DNA from: an uncultured Caldilinea sp.
GTDB lineage: Bacteria; Chloroflexota; Anaerolineae; Caldilineales; Caldilineaceae
Direction: 5' to 3'
Length of the DNA stretch: 17,713 nucleotides
Assembly (NCBI GenBank): GCA_937928035.1
Contig: CALFWA010000093.1
Location: 1 to 17,713 of the forward strand
Each line of letters starts with the position of its first letter. Position 1 is the first letter of the stretch. Under the pieces are notes generated by a model. The model was not told where the DNA came from. It made no database searches and was given only the letters and a program-made list of their open reading frames with translations. A program made the translations under genes and the position numbers. This document shows positions 1 through 14,117 of the stretch, one piece after another.

Positions 1-763
<763 letters not shown>

Positions 764-764
764 A

Positions 765-795
<31 letters not shown>

Positions 796-911
796 TTCTA
801 ACGATGTGCCTGCTACATTGTTTGCACTCTGTTGTTTGCACTACGTTCGAGACCATCGCAGTGGTCCGCAGAAAGGGGGGTCTCCACCATTTCTGGCGTC
901 AACTTGCGTGG

Positions 912-940
912 ACTATAGCATACGCTCGAACACTTGTCAA
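912..940 (-). promoter_or_regulatory. Sigma-70 type promoter of the Rieske gene
   Basis: On the minus strand TTGACA (935-940) and TATAGT (912-917) are separated by exactly 17 bases. The -35 is perfect and the -10 matches five of six. Transcription would start near 905, giving a leader of about 170 nt before the ATG at 734. Confidence 0.75.
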
Positions 941-997
941 AATTATCACAAATTTCCGGCGCTGAAATCGGCTCGTCATGTGTTCGACCTAGAGTTG

Positions 998-1009
998 ATT
1001 CGATCGAAT
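998..1009. promoter_or_regulatory. 12-bp perfect palindrome upstream of the Rieske promoter
   Basis: ATTCGATCGAAT is its own reverse complement. It lies about 58 bp upstream of the Rieske -35 and about 20 bp downstream of a second possible -10 (TGATATACT on the minus strand, 1030-1038). That position suits a regulator site, but the binding protein is unknown. Confidence 0.3.
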
Positions 1010-1107
1010 GACGATGCTTCTGCAACGATAGTATATCACACTTGCATCACTTTTGTGTAATGTTTGCGCCTTTTTTCACAAGAAGTTTTATCAAATTGCC
1101 CGGCCAA

Positions 1108-2040
<933 letters not shown>

Positions 2041-2129
2041 ATGCACTGTTTCCCTATTGTTTCCTCTATTGCTTGTGTTTGGGTGTGAAAAACAATGGTC
2101 TCAAGCGGTCGCCTGGTCATTGCGCTGCT

Positions 2130-5690
<3,561 letters not shown>

Positions 5691-5770
5691 ATGTCTTTAA
5701 GGTCAATCAAACTGTCGCCCGCCGCAACGGAATCGTTGTCGCCACCGAGAAGTTTGGCGCTCTTTGCAGG

Positions 5771-5799
5771 CTATCAGTATAATTCAATGCAACTGATAG
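5771..5799. promoter_or_regulatory. Operator-like inverted repeat over back-to-back -10 elements
   Basis: CTATCAGT and ACTGATAG form perfect 8-bp arms around a 13-bp spacer. On the plus strand TATAAT (5778-5783) lies inside, with TTGGCG (5754-5759) 18 bases upstream, facing fabF. On the minus strand TATACT (5776-5781) faces recQ, with only a weak -35. A dimeric regulator bound here would block both promoters. This is inferred from layout only. Confidence 0.45.
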
Positions 5800-5975
5800 A
5801 AAGAATTCGCCTTCGCGAAAACGCACGCCCACAGGCTCTCCAGCGCGTCACATGGATAGGCGACGGCTACCTGAACCAGCGCACTGTTGCAAAGCGTAAA
5901 GTCCTGTACACGAGCGCACAATTTCTCCATAATAAATTCACAGTCACGCAAGGGTGTTTTGCTGGGCGACATTGT

Positions 5976-6004
5976 AATATTGTGATTTGATTATGATCAA
6001 TATT
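5976..6004. promoter_or_regulatory. AT-rich inverted repeat upstream of fabF
   Basis: AATATTG and CAATATT are perfect 7-bp arms around 15 bases that include TATGAT, a -10-like hexamer (5992-5997) without a good -35. It lies about 100 bp before the fabF start. It may be an operator or an AT-rich coincidence. Confidence 0.3.
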
Positions 6005-6104
6005 GATTTTGACCGAAGCGAAGATGGGCACGCTATCTGCGCCCATTTTCACAGCCGGGCAAGTTGCATCCTGGCACCAAACCCATAGAAAGCGAGTCAA
6101 TCCG

Positions 6105-7340
<1,236 letters not shown>

Positions 7341-7499
7341 GCAAATGTAGGCTAGCCAAACAAATCTTCTTACGAGCTATGATATTCTCCTAGATGAAGA
7401 ATAGGCGTAGAAGATGGGGAAGTCATCGCATCTGCTTGTCCAACCGATACGTCGCATCTGCATGTATTCGTCAATACTGGAAGAAAAACAGGAGGCAAG

Positions 7500-7790
7500 A
7501 TGGACAACAAGGAATTATATCGCCAGAAGATGCAGGCTCGGCTTGATGAATTGGCGGCAGAATTCGACAAATTGAAGGCCAAAGTTGCAGGAGCCAACGC
7601 AGATGCGCAGTTGGAGTTGAACAAACAGATGGAGGCGCTTCAGTCCCAAATCGAGGAGGCGAAAAAGAAGTTGACGGAGCTATCTGAAGCAAGGGATGAC
7701 GTCTGGGAATCGATTCAAGGCAGTACGGAGGCTATCTGGAATTCCATTCGCTCCATCGCAGGCGATATCGCCTCTAAGGCCAAGAAATAG
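7500..7790 (+). CDS. Small coiled-coil protein, sll1863-type stress-response family
   Basis: A soluble, highly charged 96-residue protein without signal peptide or membrane segment. Residues 3-70 form a near-continuous heptad pattern (MQARLDELAAEFDKLKAKV, then MEALQSQIEEAKKKLTEL), predicted to be a long coiled coil. A short amphipathic tail follows (about 72-96) with two tryptophans, W73 and W80. The shape and the opening residues resemble the sll1863-like stress proteins of cyanobacteria and other bacteria, whose biochemical role is not established. AGGAGG lies six bases before ATG 7500. It ends 52 bp before the ferritin-like gene in the same direction with no terminator between, so the two are probably co-transcribed. 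This supports an oxidative-stress or iron-stress role, but that is inference. Confidence 0.8.
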   Translation: MDNKELYRQKMQARLDELAAEFDKLKAKVAGANADAQLELNKQMEALQSQIEEAKKKLTELSEARDDVWESIQGSTEAIWNSIRSIAGDIASKAKK

Positions 7791-7842
7791 CTGAAAAATC
7801 ATGCTCCCACCATCTCAGCTTGTATTTTTGTAGAGGAATCTC

Positions 7843-8268
7843 ATGGACAAACAAACTCTGATTGACCATTTAAACGAGGATCTGGCCGGCGAACTGAGCG
7901 CCATCATCCAGTACATCACTTATGCTGCTAAGGTCACCGGCCCTTATCGACCGCAGCTTGCACAGTTTTTCCTATCCGAAGTCGCCGACGAGCAGCTCCA
8001 TGCGCAATTTCTGGCGAACAAAATTGTGGCGTTGGGCGGCGAACCAACGACGACGCCGCGCCCTGTGCCGCCGGCGAAGACTAACCGGGAAATGCTTGAA
8101 GCAGTGCTGGCCGCCGAATTAAAAGCGCGCGCCGACTATACCCAGCGCGCCAGGGAGGCCGAGGAGTTTGGTGATAAAGGGTTGGCTGTTCAGCTTGAGG
8201 ACATGGTGCGCGACGAGAGCACTCACTCCGAGGAAACGGAGCGCATCTTGCGCGATTGGCCGCTCTAA
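7843..8268 (+). CDS. Ferritin-like (bacterioferritin/Dps-type) di-iron protein
   Basis: A 141-residue four-helix protein likely to bind two irons, giving iron storage, ferroxidase or peroxide protection in the cytoplasm. The di-iron ligand set is complete: E17 in GELSAIIQY, E50-x2-H53 in DEQLHAQF, E92 in AELKARADY, and E125-x2-H128 in DESTHSEE. It is slightly shorter than classical bacterioferritin (about 158 residues), and I see no clear haem methionine in the usual place. It is closer to the generic ferritin-like proteins of Chloroflexota and Actinobacteria. GAGGA lies about six bases before ATG 7843. It follows the coiled-coil stress gene and is closed by a strong terminator 22 bases after its stop. 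It could be a ferroxidase without storage function. Confidence 0.88.
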   Translation: MDKQTLIDHLNEDLAGELSAIIQYITYAAKVTGPYRPQLAQFFLSEVADEQLHAQFLANKIVALGGEPTTTPRPVPPAKTNREMLEAVLAAELKARADYTQRAREAEEFGDKGLAVQLEDMVRDESTHSEETERILRDWPL

Positions 8269-8289
8269 GGCTTGAAGCGTGATTCCTAA

Positions 8290-8328
8290 AAAAAGCGCAG
8301 ATTCGCTCTTAGCGAATCTGTGCTTTTT
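8290..8328 (+). terminator. Strong intrinsic terminator after the ferritin-like gene
   Basis: Left arm 8290-8307 and right arm 8311-8328 form an 18-bp stem with one G-U pair and a 3-nt loop. It starts with an A run and ends in five T, so it would work in both directions. It closes the coiled-coil/ferritin-like unit. Confidence 0.9.
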
Positions 8329-9094
8329 GCGCTCTTGAATTCCTGCTTAGAAGAGTCTCCACTTGCCGAAAATCGTTTTTTTATCAGCCCTGCGGAAGAA
8401 ATTTATCCTCTTATTACATTTTCTCCATCATTTTTGACCTCATATTCTATTACACAGAAGATACTTGCTCTTTTTGTGCAAACGCACGTCTCTAATCGTT
8501 CGCTTTTGTCCCCTGCCCTTGCTTTCCTTCCGCCACCGACCTGGCGGCCAGGCACCCAGAATATCGCCACAGAATATCGCCACAGAGGCTCGAAGACACC
8601 GGAAAATGCGAGGATTTGGCTTTTTTCTATCTCAAGGTTCCTTTGTGTGTTCTTTGCTCCTTTGTGGTAGTTCCCCTCGCCCGAACTCTCGCAGCATCTT
8701 CGGCGGTCGGAGCGAGGGGTGAGGAAATTCGCAAGCGCCGACGCCGACCGAGCCGCCGGACTGCGTAACGCAAGTTTGTAAATCTCTGCCTGCGCAGTTT
8801 TCATAAAAAAGGCAAACCAAACCATTCGGCGCCTATAAAGGGGGCTCGTATTGGAAATCCGTTCAGGCGTTGCTCTGAGCCGATGGTATCCGTTGCAGCG
8901 GTGGGAGGCGCTGATCTAGAGAGGATCCGTTGGATTGATGAGCAAAATGGCAGGCGATAGCATGCGAAGCTTTTACAGCCTTCTTACATTTTTCCCAAAT
9001 CTTCTTTGCAGTTCTAATGCATCATGAAGGTGAGCCAATGCAAAAGGCTCAGCAAAATAGTCGAGTCTAGAGCAAATAGAAAAGGAGGTTTCGT
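8329..9094. other. Gene-free region with degenerate repeats
   Basis: About 765 bases without a credible gene; possible reading frames here are low-complexity and lack ribosome sites. It contains a 13-bp tandem duplication (8558-8583), a CTTTG-rich stretch (8640-8667) resembling short dispersed repeats of environmental bacteria, and an 8-bp inverted repeat (8673-8719). Near the right end a hairpin TGAGCC/GGCTCA (9031-9051) sits before the secreted-protein gene. A weak promoter TTGATG-N17-TAGCAT (8935-8963) is the best candidate for that gene. Confidence 0.6.
8558..8720. repeat. Probable degenerate dispersed-repeat element
   Basis: AGAATATCGCCAC is duplicated in perfect tandem (8558-8570 and 8571-8583). 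On the minus strand 8640-8667 reads ACCACAAAGGAGCAAAG and continues with ACACAAAGG, a pattern like the ACCACAAAGG/ACACAAAGG mini-repeats scattered in many environmental bacterial genomes. CCCCTCGC (8673-8680) and GCGAGGGG (8712-8719) are perfect inverted arms. No transposase or clear target duplication is visible, so the borders are approximate. Confidence 0.45.
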
Positions 9095-9688
9095 ATGAAG
9101 GGTACAAAATCTTGGAAACAGTGGCTGTTGAGCGGTCTTCTGGCGGGGGCGATAGTGCTTGGCGCCGTAGCGGTCTTCCCGCAGACGAGCTTTGCTCAGA
9201 GCGACGACAGCGCACAACCGGCGCCGACGCTCCCGTGGGGAGGCATGCGCTTCGGCTGGAAGGGGGCAAACGCCGGCCAGTATCAGCAGTTCCTGGCCGA
9301 GGCGCTGGGCGTCACCGCGGAGGAGCTGCAGGCCGCACAGCTGAAAGCGCACAACGCCATGATCGACAAGGCGGTCGAAGATGGCTACTTGACGCAAGAG
9401 CAGGCCGATCTGCTGAAAGCGCGCCGCGCTTTCAGACAATACCTGGTCGGGCAGGCGCCGCAGAGCTTCGAGGACGCCCTGAATGCGGCGGTTGAGACGG
9501 GCGCCATCACGCAGGAGCAGGCGGATCTGTTGCGCAATGCGAAGAGCCAGTGGGGGCTGGGCGCCTTCCGTGGTCGAGGCATGTTCGGCGAGGGTTTCCA
9601 CGGCGGTCGTGGAGGACGGGGCTTCCACTTCCGAGGCATGATGCCGGGCTATCCGGCGCCAGCGCCGACGCCGGACGCCAATTCGTAA
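9095..9688 (+). CDS. Secreted protein with duplicated TQEQADLL motif and Gly/Arg/Phe-rich tail
   Basis: I do not recognise a named function. The 197 residues start with a clear Sec signal peptide: basic KGTKSWK, a hydrophobic core at about 10-28, and a likely cut after SFA (A34). An acidic Pro-rich linker follows, then two helical modules. The first has LGVTAEELQAA and ends GYLTQEQADLLKAR (97-110). The second runs FEDALNAAVETGAITQEQADLL (125-146). The shared core is G-x-[LI]-TQEQADLL. Residues 152-181 are rich in Gly, Arg, Phe and His with almost no acidic residues, ending in a Pro/Ala-rich tail. The helical part resembles small secreted proteins of the DUF2680 kind. The ribosome site AAAGGAGG is excellent. 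A very strong hairpin follows the gene, so it is monocistronic. An extracellular or cell-surface location is well supported; the ligand is unknown. Confidence 0.8.
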   Translation: MKGTKSWKQWLLSGLLAGAIVLGAVAVFPQTSFAQSDDSAQPAPTLPWGGMRFGWKGANAGQYQQFLAEALGVTAEELQAAQLKAHNAMIDKAVEDGYLTQEQADLLKARRAFRQYLVGQAPQSFEDALNAAVETGAITQEQADLLRNAKSQWGLGAFRGRGMFGEGFHGGRGGRGFHFRGMMPGYPAPAPTPDANS

Positions 9689-9745
9689 GTTCATTCGTTC
9701 CTTCAGAAAGGGCTGTCTGACACACGCGGGCCTGTTATACCGGCG

Positions 9746-9783
9746 ATCGAAAGCGGCGGGGCGCATCTCCCGCCGCTTTCGAT
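9746..9783 (+). terminator. Strong terminator-like hairpin after the secreted-protein gene
   Basis: Perfect 15-bp GC-rich arms (9746-9760 and 9769-9783) enclose an 8-nt loop, 58 bases after the stop codon. There is no T run after it, so it may stabilise the 3' end or terminate with help rather than act as a classical intrinsic terminator. Confidence 0.7.
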
Positions 9784-9830
9784 GTTGAGCGCTCTTCCGT
9801 TCGCTTAGCCCACGCTCCATCCCTCCTCAC

Positions 9831-9859
9831 TTGTCCGTAACAGCAGAACTGTGTACACT
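9831..9859 (+). promoter_or_regulatory. Promoter of the polyphosphate glucokinase gene
   Basis: TTGTCC (9831-9836) and TACACT (9854-9859) are 17 bases apart. A start near 9866 gives a short leader of about 34 nt before ATG 9900. It lies just beyond the preceding hairpin, so ppgK is a separate unit. Confidence 0.6.
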
Positions 9860-9899
9860 GACAGCCAAACGCTTTCAAGACTCTTACAGAGGTGCAGTC

Positions 9900-10655
9900 A
9901 TGCAAATTCTTGGGATCGACATCGGGGGCAGCGGCATCAAAGGACGGTTGGTGGACGTCGAAAGCGGCGAATTGATCGGCGAACGTCATCGCATCGAAAC
10001 GCCCAAGCCTTCGACGCCGGCGGCTGTAGCGGACGTTGTGGTCAAGATTGTGCGCCATTTCAACTATCGGGGGCCGGTCGGGGTGACCTTTCCCGCCATC
10101 GTGCAGCATGGAGTCACGCTTTCTGCCGCTAATGTCGATCGGTCCTGGATTGGCGCCCCCGCCCAGCAGATTTTCACAAAGGCTACGGGATTGCCCGTCT
10201 ATGTCCTCAACGATGCAGACGCCGCCGGCGTCGCCGAAATGACCTTCGGCGCAGGGAGGGAATTTCAGCAAGGGATCGTGATTTTGTTGACCTTTGGCAC
10301 CGGCATCGGCAGCGCAATCTTCCACGACGGCAAACTGTTGCCCAACACCGAATTCGGCCATGTGCCGATGCCGATGAAGGGCGTTCACGCAGAACATTAT
10401 TGCTCCGATCGAGTGCGAAAAGAGCTAGATCTGACGTGGCCTGAATGGGGGAAACGCGTGGATAATTATCTCAAGTTAATGGAGTTGCTCTTTTCGCCGG
10501 ATGTATTCATCATCGGCGGCGGTGTGAGCAAAAAGTTCGATAAATTTGCACCGTATCTTCATCGCAAGACGCGCATTGTGCCGGCGCACCTGCAGAATGA
10601 AGCCGGGATCGTCGGCGCCGCAATGATGGCTAGCCAACAGATGGTTCTCCATTGA
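9900..10655 (+). CDS. ppgK: Polyphosphate glucokinase (ROK superfamily)
   Basis: Phosphorylates glucose to glucose 6-phosphate in the cytoplasm using inorganic polyphosphate, often ATP as well, linking polyphosphate stores to glycolysis. The 251 residues are the usual bacterial PPGK length, shorter than ordinary ROK kinases. LGIDIGGSGIKG (4-15) is the phosphate-binding loop. NDADAAG (104-110) carries the likely catalytic D105. LLTFGTGIGSAI (129-140) is the second phosphate loop, PNTEFGH (148-154) contacts the sugar, and VFIIGGGVSKK (202-212) is the adenosine-side motif. The ROK zinc motif CxCGxxGCxE is absent, as expected for PPGK. GAGGTG lies six bases before ATG 9900; the earlier in-frame start near 9831 lies inside the promoter. 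A plain ATP glucokinase of the same fold is the main alternative. Confidence 0.92.
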   Translation: MQILGIDIGGSGIKGRLVDVESGELIGERHRIETPKPSTPAAVADVVVKIVRHFNYRGPVGVTFPAIVQHGVTLSAANVDRSWIGAPAQQIFTKATGLPVYVLNDADAAGVAEMTFGAGREFQQGIVILLTFGTGIGSAIFHDGKLLPNTEFGHVPMPMKGVHAEHYCSDRVRKELDLTWPEWGKRVDNYLKLMELLFSPDVFIIGGGVSKKFDKFAPYLHRKTRIVPAHLQNEAGIVGAAMMASQQMVLH

Positions 10656-10670
10656 AAGGAGTAAATCGCC

Positions 10671-10711
10671 AATGATAGAGGTTCCGCAGTGGAACCTGGC
10701 AACTGATCATT
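10671..10711 (+). other. Nested inverted repeat behind ppgK (terminator or small RNA structure)
   Basis: Inner arms AGGTTCC (10679-10685) and GGAACCT (10691-10697) enclose a 5-nt loop. Outer arms AATGAT (10671-10676) and ATCATT (10706-10711) continue the pairing around an asymmetric internal loop. It begins 15 bases after the ppgK stop. No T run follows. The structure probably marks the mRNA end. Confidence 0.5.
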
Positions 10712-10822
10712 GGATTGAGCCAAAAAGCGGTAGGAGGTGCGGCTGAAGTTGCATGTTCCTGGATAGATCGCTAGGTTTGGGTGATTTCGAGGAAGTGCAC
10801 CCCCAAGCTGCATCTACGAGGC

Positions 10823-10850
10823 TTCATAACCAAACATTATATTTTATGAA
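10823..10850. promoter_or_regulatory. Inverted repeat with internal -10-like sequence before the VOC gene
   Basis: TTCATAA (10823-10829) and TTATGAA (10844-10850) are perfect 7-bp arms around 14 bases ending in TATATT (10838-10843), a possible -10 on the plus strand. No good -35 is seen. A second 11-bp palindrome, ACTGAGTCAGT (10926-10936), lies 15 bases before the start codon. Either could be an operator. Confidence 0.3.
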
Positions 10851-10951
10851 ATTCCTTTCAGCGGCTGGAAGTCCGTGTTCTGTGAGAAAATTTCGCCTGG
10901 CTGTGTAATTCCTGCAATTAAAAACACTGAGTCAGTCTCATCCAAGCGACG

Positions 10952-11335
10952 ATGACGACACCCTTCGAGCAACAAGTCACCTTTCTCTACACGACGGACC
11001 TGGCCGCCACGTCCTATTTTTACGAGAAGCTCATCGGTCTGCCGCCGGCGCTCGACCAGGGAACCTGTCGCATCTATCAAGTCAGCGCAGATGGTTTCCT
11101 TGGCTTTTGCGAACGAGAAGGCGCAACGCCTTCAGGCGTGATCGTCACATTCGTCACACAGGATGTGGATGGCTGGTATGAGCGGCTGTCGGCGCGCGGC
11201 GTTGCTTTCGAGAAAGCGCCGACGTTCAATCCTCTCTATAACATTTACCATTGCTTTCTTCGCGATCCGAATGGGTACTTGTTGGAAATTCAACGCTTTC
11301 ACGATCCGGCCTGGCCTCACAAAACAGGTTCATGA
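10952..11335 (+). CDS. VOC-superfamily protein (glyoxalase/bleomycin-resistance fold)
   Basis: A 127-residue single-domain protein with the paired beta-alpha-beta-beta-beta pattern of the vicinal oxygen chelate superfamily. The first module covers about 7-56 (VTFLYTTDLAATSYFYEKLIGL) and the second about 63-116 (VIVTFVTQDVDGWYERLSARG, then FLRDPNGYLLEIQRF). E112 in LLEIQRF is the usual C-terminal metal ligand, but the first strand has Q8 where many enzymes have His. Metal binding and enzyme activity are therefore uncertain. Members include glyoxalase I, extradiol dioxygenases, fosfomycin or bleomycin resistance proteins and many uncharacterised ones. The sequence does not decide among these. 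No good ribosome site precedes ATG 10952, so weak or leaderless translation is possible. It is convergent with the epimerase gene. Confidence 0.85.
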   Translation: MTTPFEQQVTFLYTTDLAATSYFYEKLIGLPPALDQGTCRIYQVSADGFLGFCEREGATPSGVIVTFVTQDVDGWYERLSARGVAFEKAPTFNPLYNIYHCFLRDPNGYLLEIQRFHDPAWPHKTGS

Positions 11336-11372
11336 ATCTACTGCCTTGTTGAGTTTATCTGTTTTGAGCGAG

Positions 11373-11401
11373 TTGACAACATCAAGACCTCATGATATGC
11401 T
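11373..11401 (+). promoter_or_regulatory. Orphan promoter facing a gene-free stretch
   Basis: TTGACA (11373-11378) and TATGCT (11396-11401) are exactly 17 bases apart on the plus strand. The -35 is perfect and the -10 matches four of six. No open reading frame with a ribosome site follows before the terminator at 11669. Confidence 0.5.
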
Positions 11402-11407
11402 TACGCC

Positions 11408-11706
<299 letters not shown>

Positions 11707-11727
11707 TGTGTAGAGGCATCTGGCGAC

Positions 11728-12630
11728 TCACCGGAGAAGTTCGGCCAGCCCTTCTGCCAAGGAGACGCGCGGGCGCCAGCCCAGTTGCTGCAGCCTGTCG
11801 CTGCTTCCGGCCGAATGCAGGATGTCGCCCGCTCGCGGAGGGGCATAGCAACGGTGGACGGGGCGAGGCGCCAACGCCTCGAGAATTTCTAGCACCTGAT
11901 TAAGTGAAACCGATCGGCCGGTCGCCACGTGATATACGCCGCCCCAGGTCAATCCGGCGTGCATGGCGGCGAACAGATTGGCTTGAGCCACATCATGCAC
12001 GGAGACAAAATCACGCGTCTGAGAGCCGTCGCCGAAGATCGTGCACGGTTCGCCGTGCTGAACGGCGGCGCACCAGCGCGCCAGTACGCCGCTGTAGGGC
12101 GAATCGGCGCGTTGCCGCGGGCCATAGACGTTAAAATAGCGCAGCACGATGGTCTCCATCGCATAGGCGCGCGCGTACAGTTGCACCCACTGTTCGGCCA
12201 TCAGCTTGCTGGCGGCGTAGGGGACAAGCGGTTGCACAGGCGAAGTCTCATCCTTGCGCCCAGGCAGATCGCCGTACACGGCGCAGGTCGACGCCAGCAC
12301 GAAGCGACGAACGCCATGGCGTCGCGCTGCCTCGAGGACGGCGACCGTTCCGGTGGTGTTGATGTGATAGGTTCGCAGTGGTTCTCGCAACGATTGGGGA
12401 ACGCTGACCAGCGCCGCCAGGTGTATGACGGCGTCGCAGCCCGCCATGGCGCGTTCTACGCTGTGTTCGTCGGCGACATCCCCCTGGATGAATTCAGCGT
12501 CCTGGGGCAGATTGGCGACGTCTCCGCTGGAGAGGTCGTCGAGGACGCGCACGCTGTGGCCGACAGCCAACGCTGCTTCCGCCGTGTGAGAGCCGATGAA
12601 ACCGGCGCCGCCGGTGATAAGTATGCGCAT
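11728..12630 (-). CDS. NAD-dependent nucleotide-sugar epimerase/dehydratase (extended SDR, GalE-like)
   Basis: Converts a nucleotide sugar, probably by C4 epimerisation, for cell-surface polysaccharide or for sugar metabolism in the cytoplasm. The 300 residues fit the GalE/WbpP-like class. GGAGFIG (7-13) binds NAD, with D31/D32 after strand two. LASTCAVYG (112-120) holds the catalytic serine/threonine. YAASK (138-142) supplies Y138 and K142. YFNVYGPRQ (165-173) and GDGSQTRDFVSVHDVA (200-215) are substrate-domain motifs. The exact substrate (UDP-Glc, UDP-GlcNAc or GDP/dTDP sugar) cannot be read from the sequence. ATG 12630 gives the usual MRILITGGAG start. An in-frame TTG at 12636 adds two residues. 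No strong ribosome site is seen. The gene lies about 149 bp downstream of queG in the same direction and is closed by the 11669-11703 hairpin. No glycosyltransferases are adjacent. Confidence 0.9.
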   Translation of the reverse strand: MRILITGGAGFIGSHTAEAALAVGHSVRVLDDLSSGDVANLPQDAEFIQGDVADEHSVERAMAGCDAVIHLAALVSVPQSLREPLRTYHINTTGTVAVLEAARRHGVRRFVLASTCAVYGDLPGRKDETSPVQPLVPYAASKLMAEQWVQLYARAYAMETIVLRYFNVYGPRQRADSPYSGVLARWCAAVQHGEPCTIFGDGSQTRDFVSVHDVAQANLFAAMHAGLTWGGVYHVATGRSVSLNQVLEILEALAPRPVHRCYAPPRAGDILHSAGSSDRLQQLGWRPRVSLAEGLAELLR

Positions 12631-12778
12631 AGTCAAGAAAGCGATTGTTTTCGAATCTTTGCGCCGTCATTGCGGCGGTTTTGTTAATTGAAAGAGCAGC
12701 CAGAGGGCCTTCGCCCATTGTAGCGCAAAAGAGCGAAGAGACGCAGGGCGACGCCTTGCGAATTTCACGAGCAACGAA

Positions 12779-13996
<1,218 letters not shown>

Positions 13997-14117
13997 CGAT
14001 CTCGCCAAGGGAAATCTGATTTAAATTTGAAATAATTAGACCGGCCAATCATTTTGTTTTGTAGATTCTATGGTACGATGATGCTTATTCATTTATTGTT
14101 CGGAGAGTGACAGCGCC

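Larger units (their letters stand above)
5691..6104. other. Divergent recQ/fabF regulatory region without genes
   Basis: No plausible gene lies in these 414 bases. They hold an 8-bp inverted repeat overlapping -10-like hexamers on both strands (5771-5799), an AT-rich 7-bp inverted repeat (5976-6004), and a 6-bp hairpin followed by TTTTC (6024-6050) in what would be the fabF leader. Confidence 0.6.

Noticed and set aside
6003..6104. Upstream extension of fabF to 6003
   Set aside because: The extra 34 residues do not resemble any FabF N-terminus and include the leader hairpin. ATG 6105 gives the exact family start.
7426..7461. Two copies of TCGCATCTGC before the coiled-coil gene
   Set aside because: A single 10-bp repeat pair with no promoter context; weak evidence for a site.
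8403..8825. A 140-codon minus-strand frame in the gene-free region
   Set aside because: It has no ribosome site, has a composition typical of translated repeats, and spans the tandem duplication and the CTTTG-rich repeat.
8857..8931. Three copies of ATCCGTT at 8857, 8888 and 8925
   Set aside because: They are too short, and the spacings of 31 and 37 do not suggest a CRISPR or iteron array. Chance is likely.
10753..10908. A 51-codon frame between ppgK and the VOC gene
   Set aside because: It has no ribosome site and no recognisable pattern, and it overlaps the inverted repeat at 10823-10850.
12662..12677. CGCCG/CGGCG hairpin followed by a T-rich run on the plus strand
   Set aside because: It looks like a terminator on the plus strand, but no gene reads into it from the left, and the stem has only five pairs.
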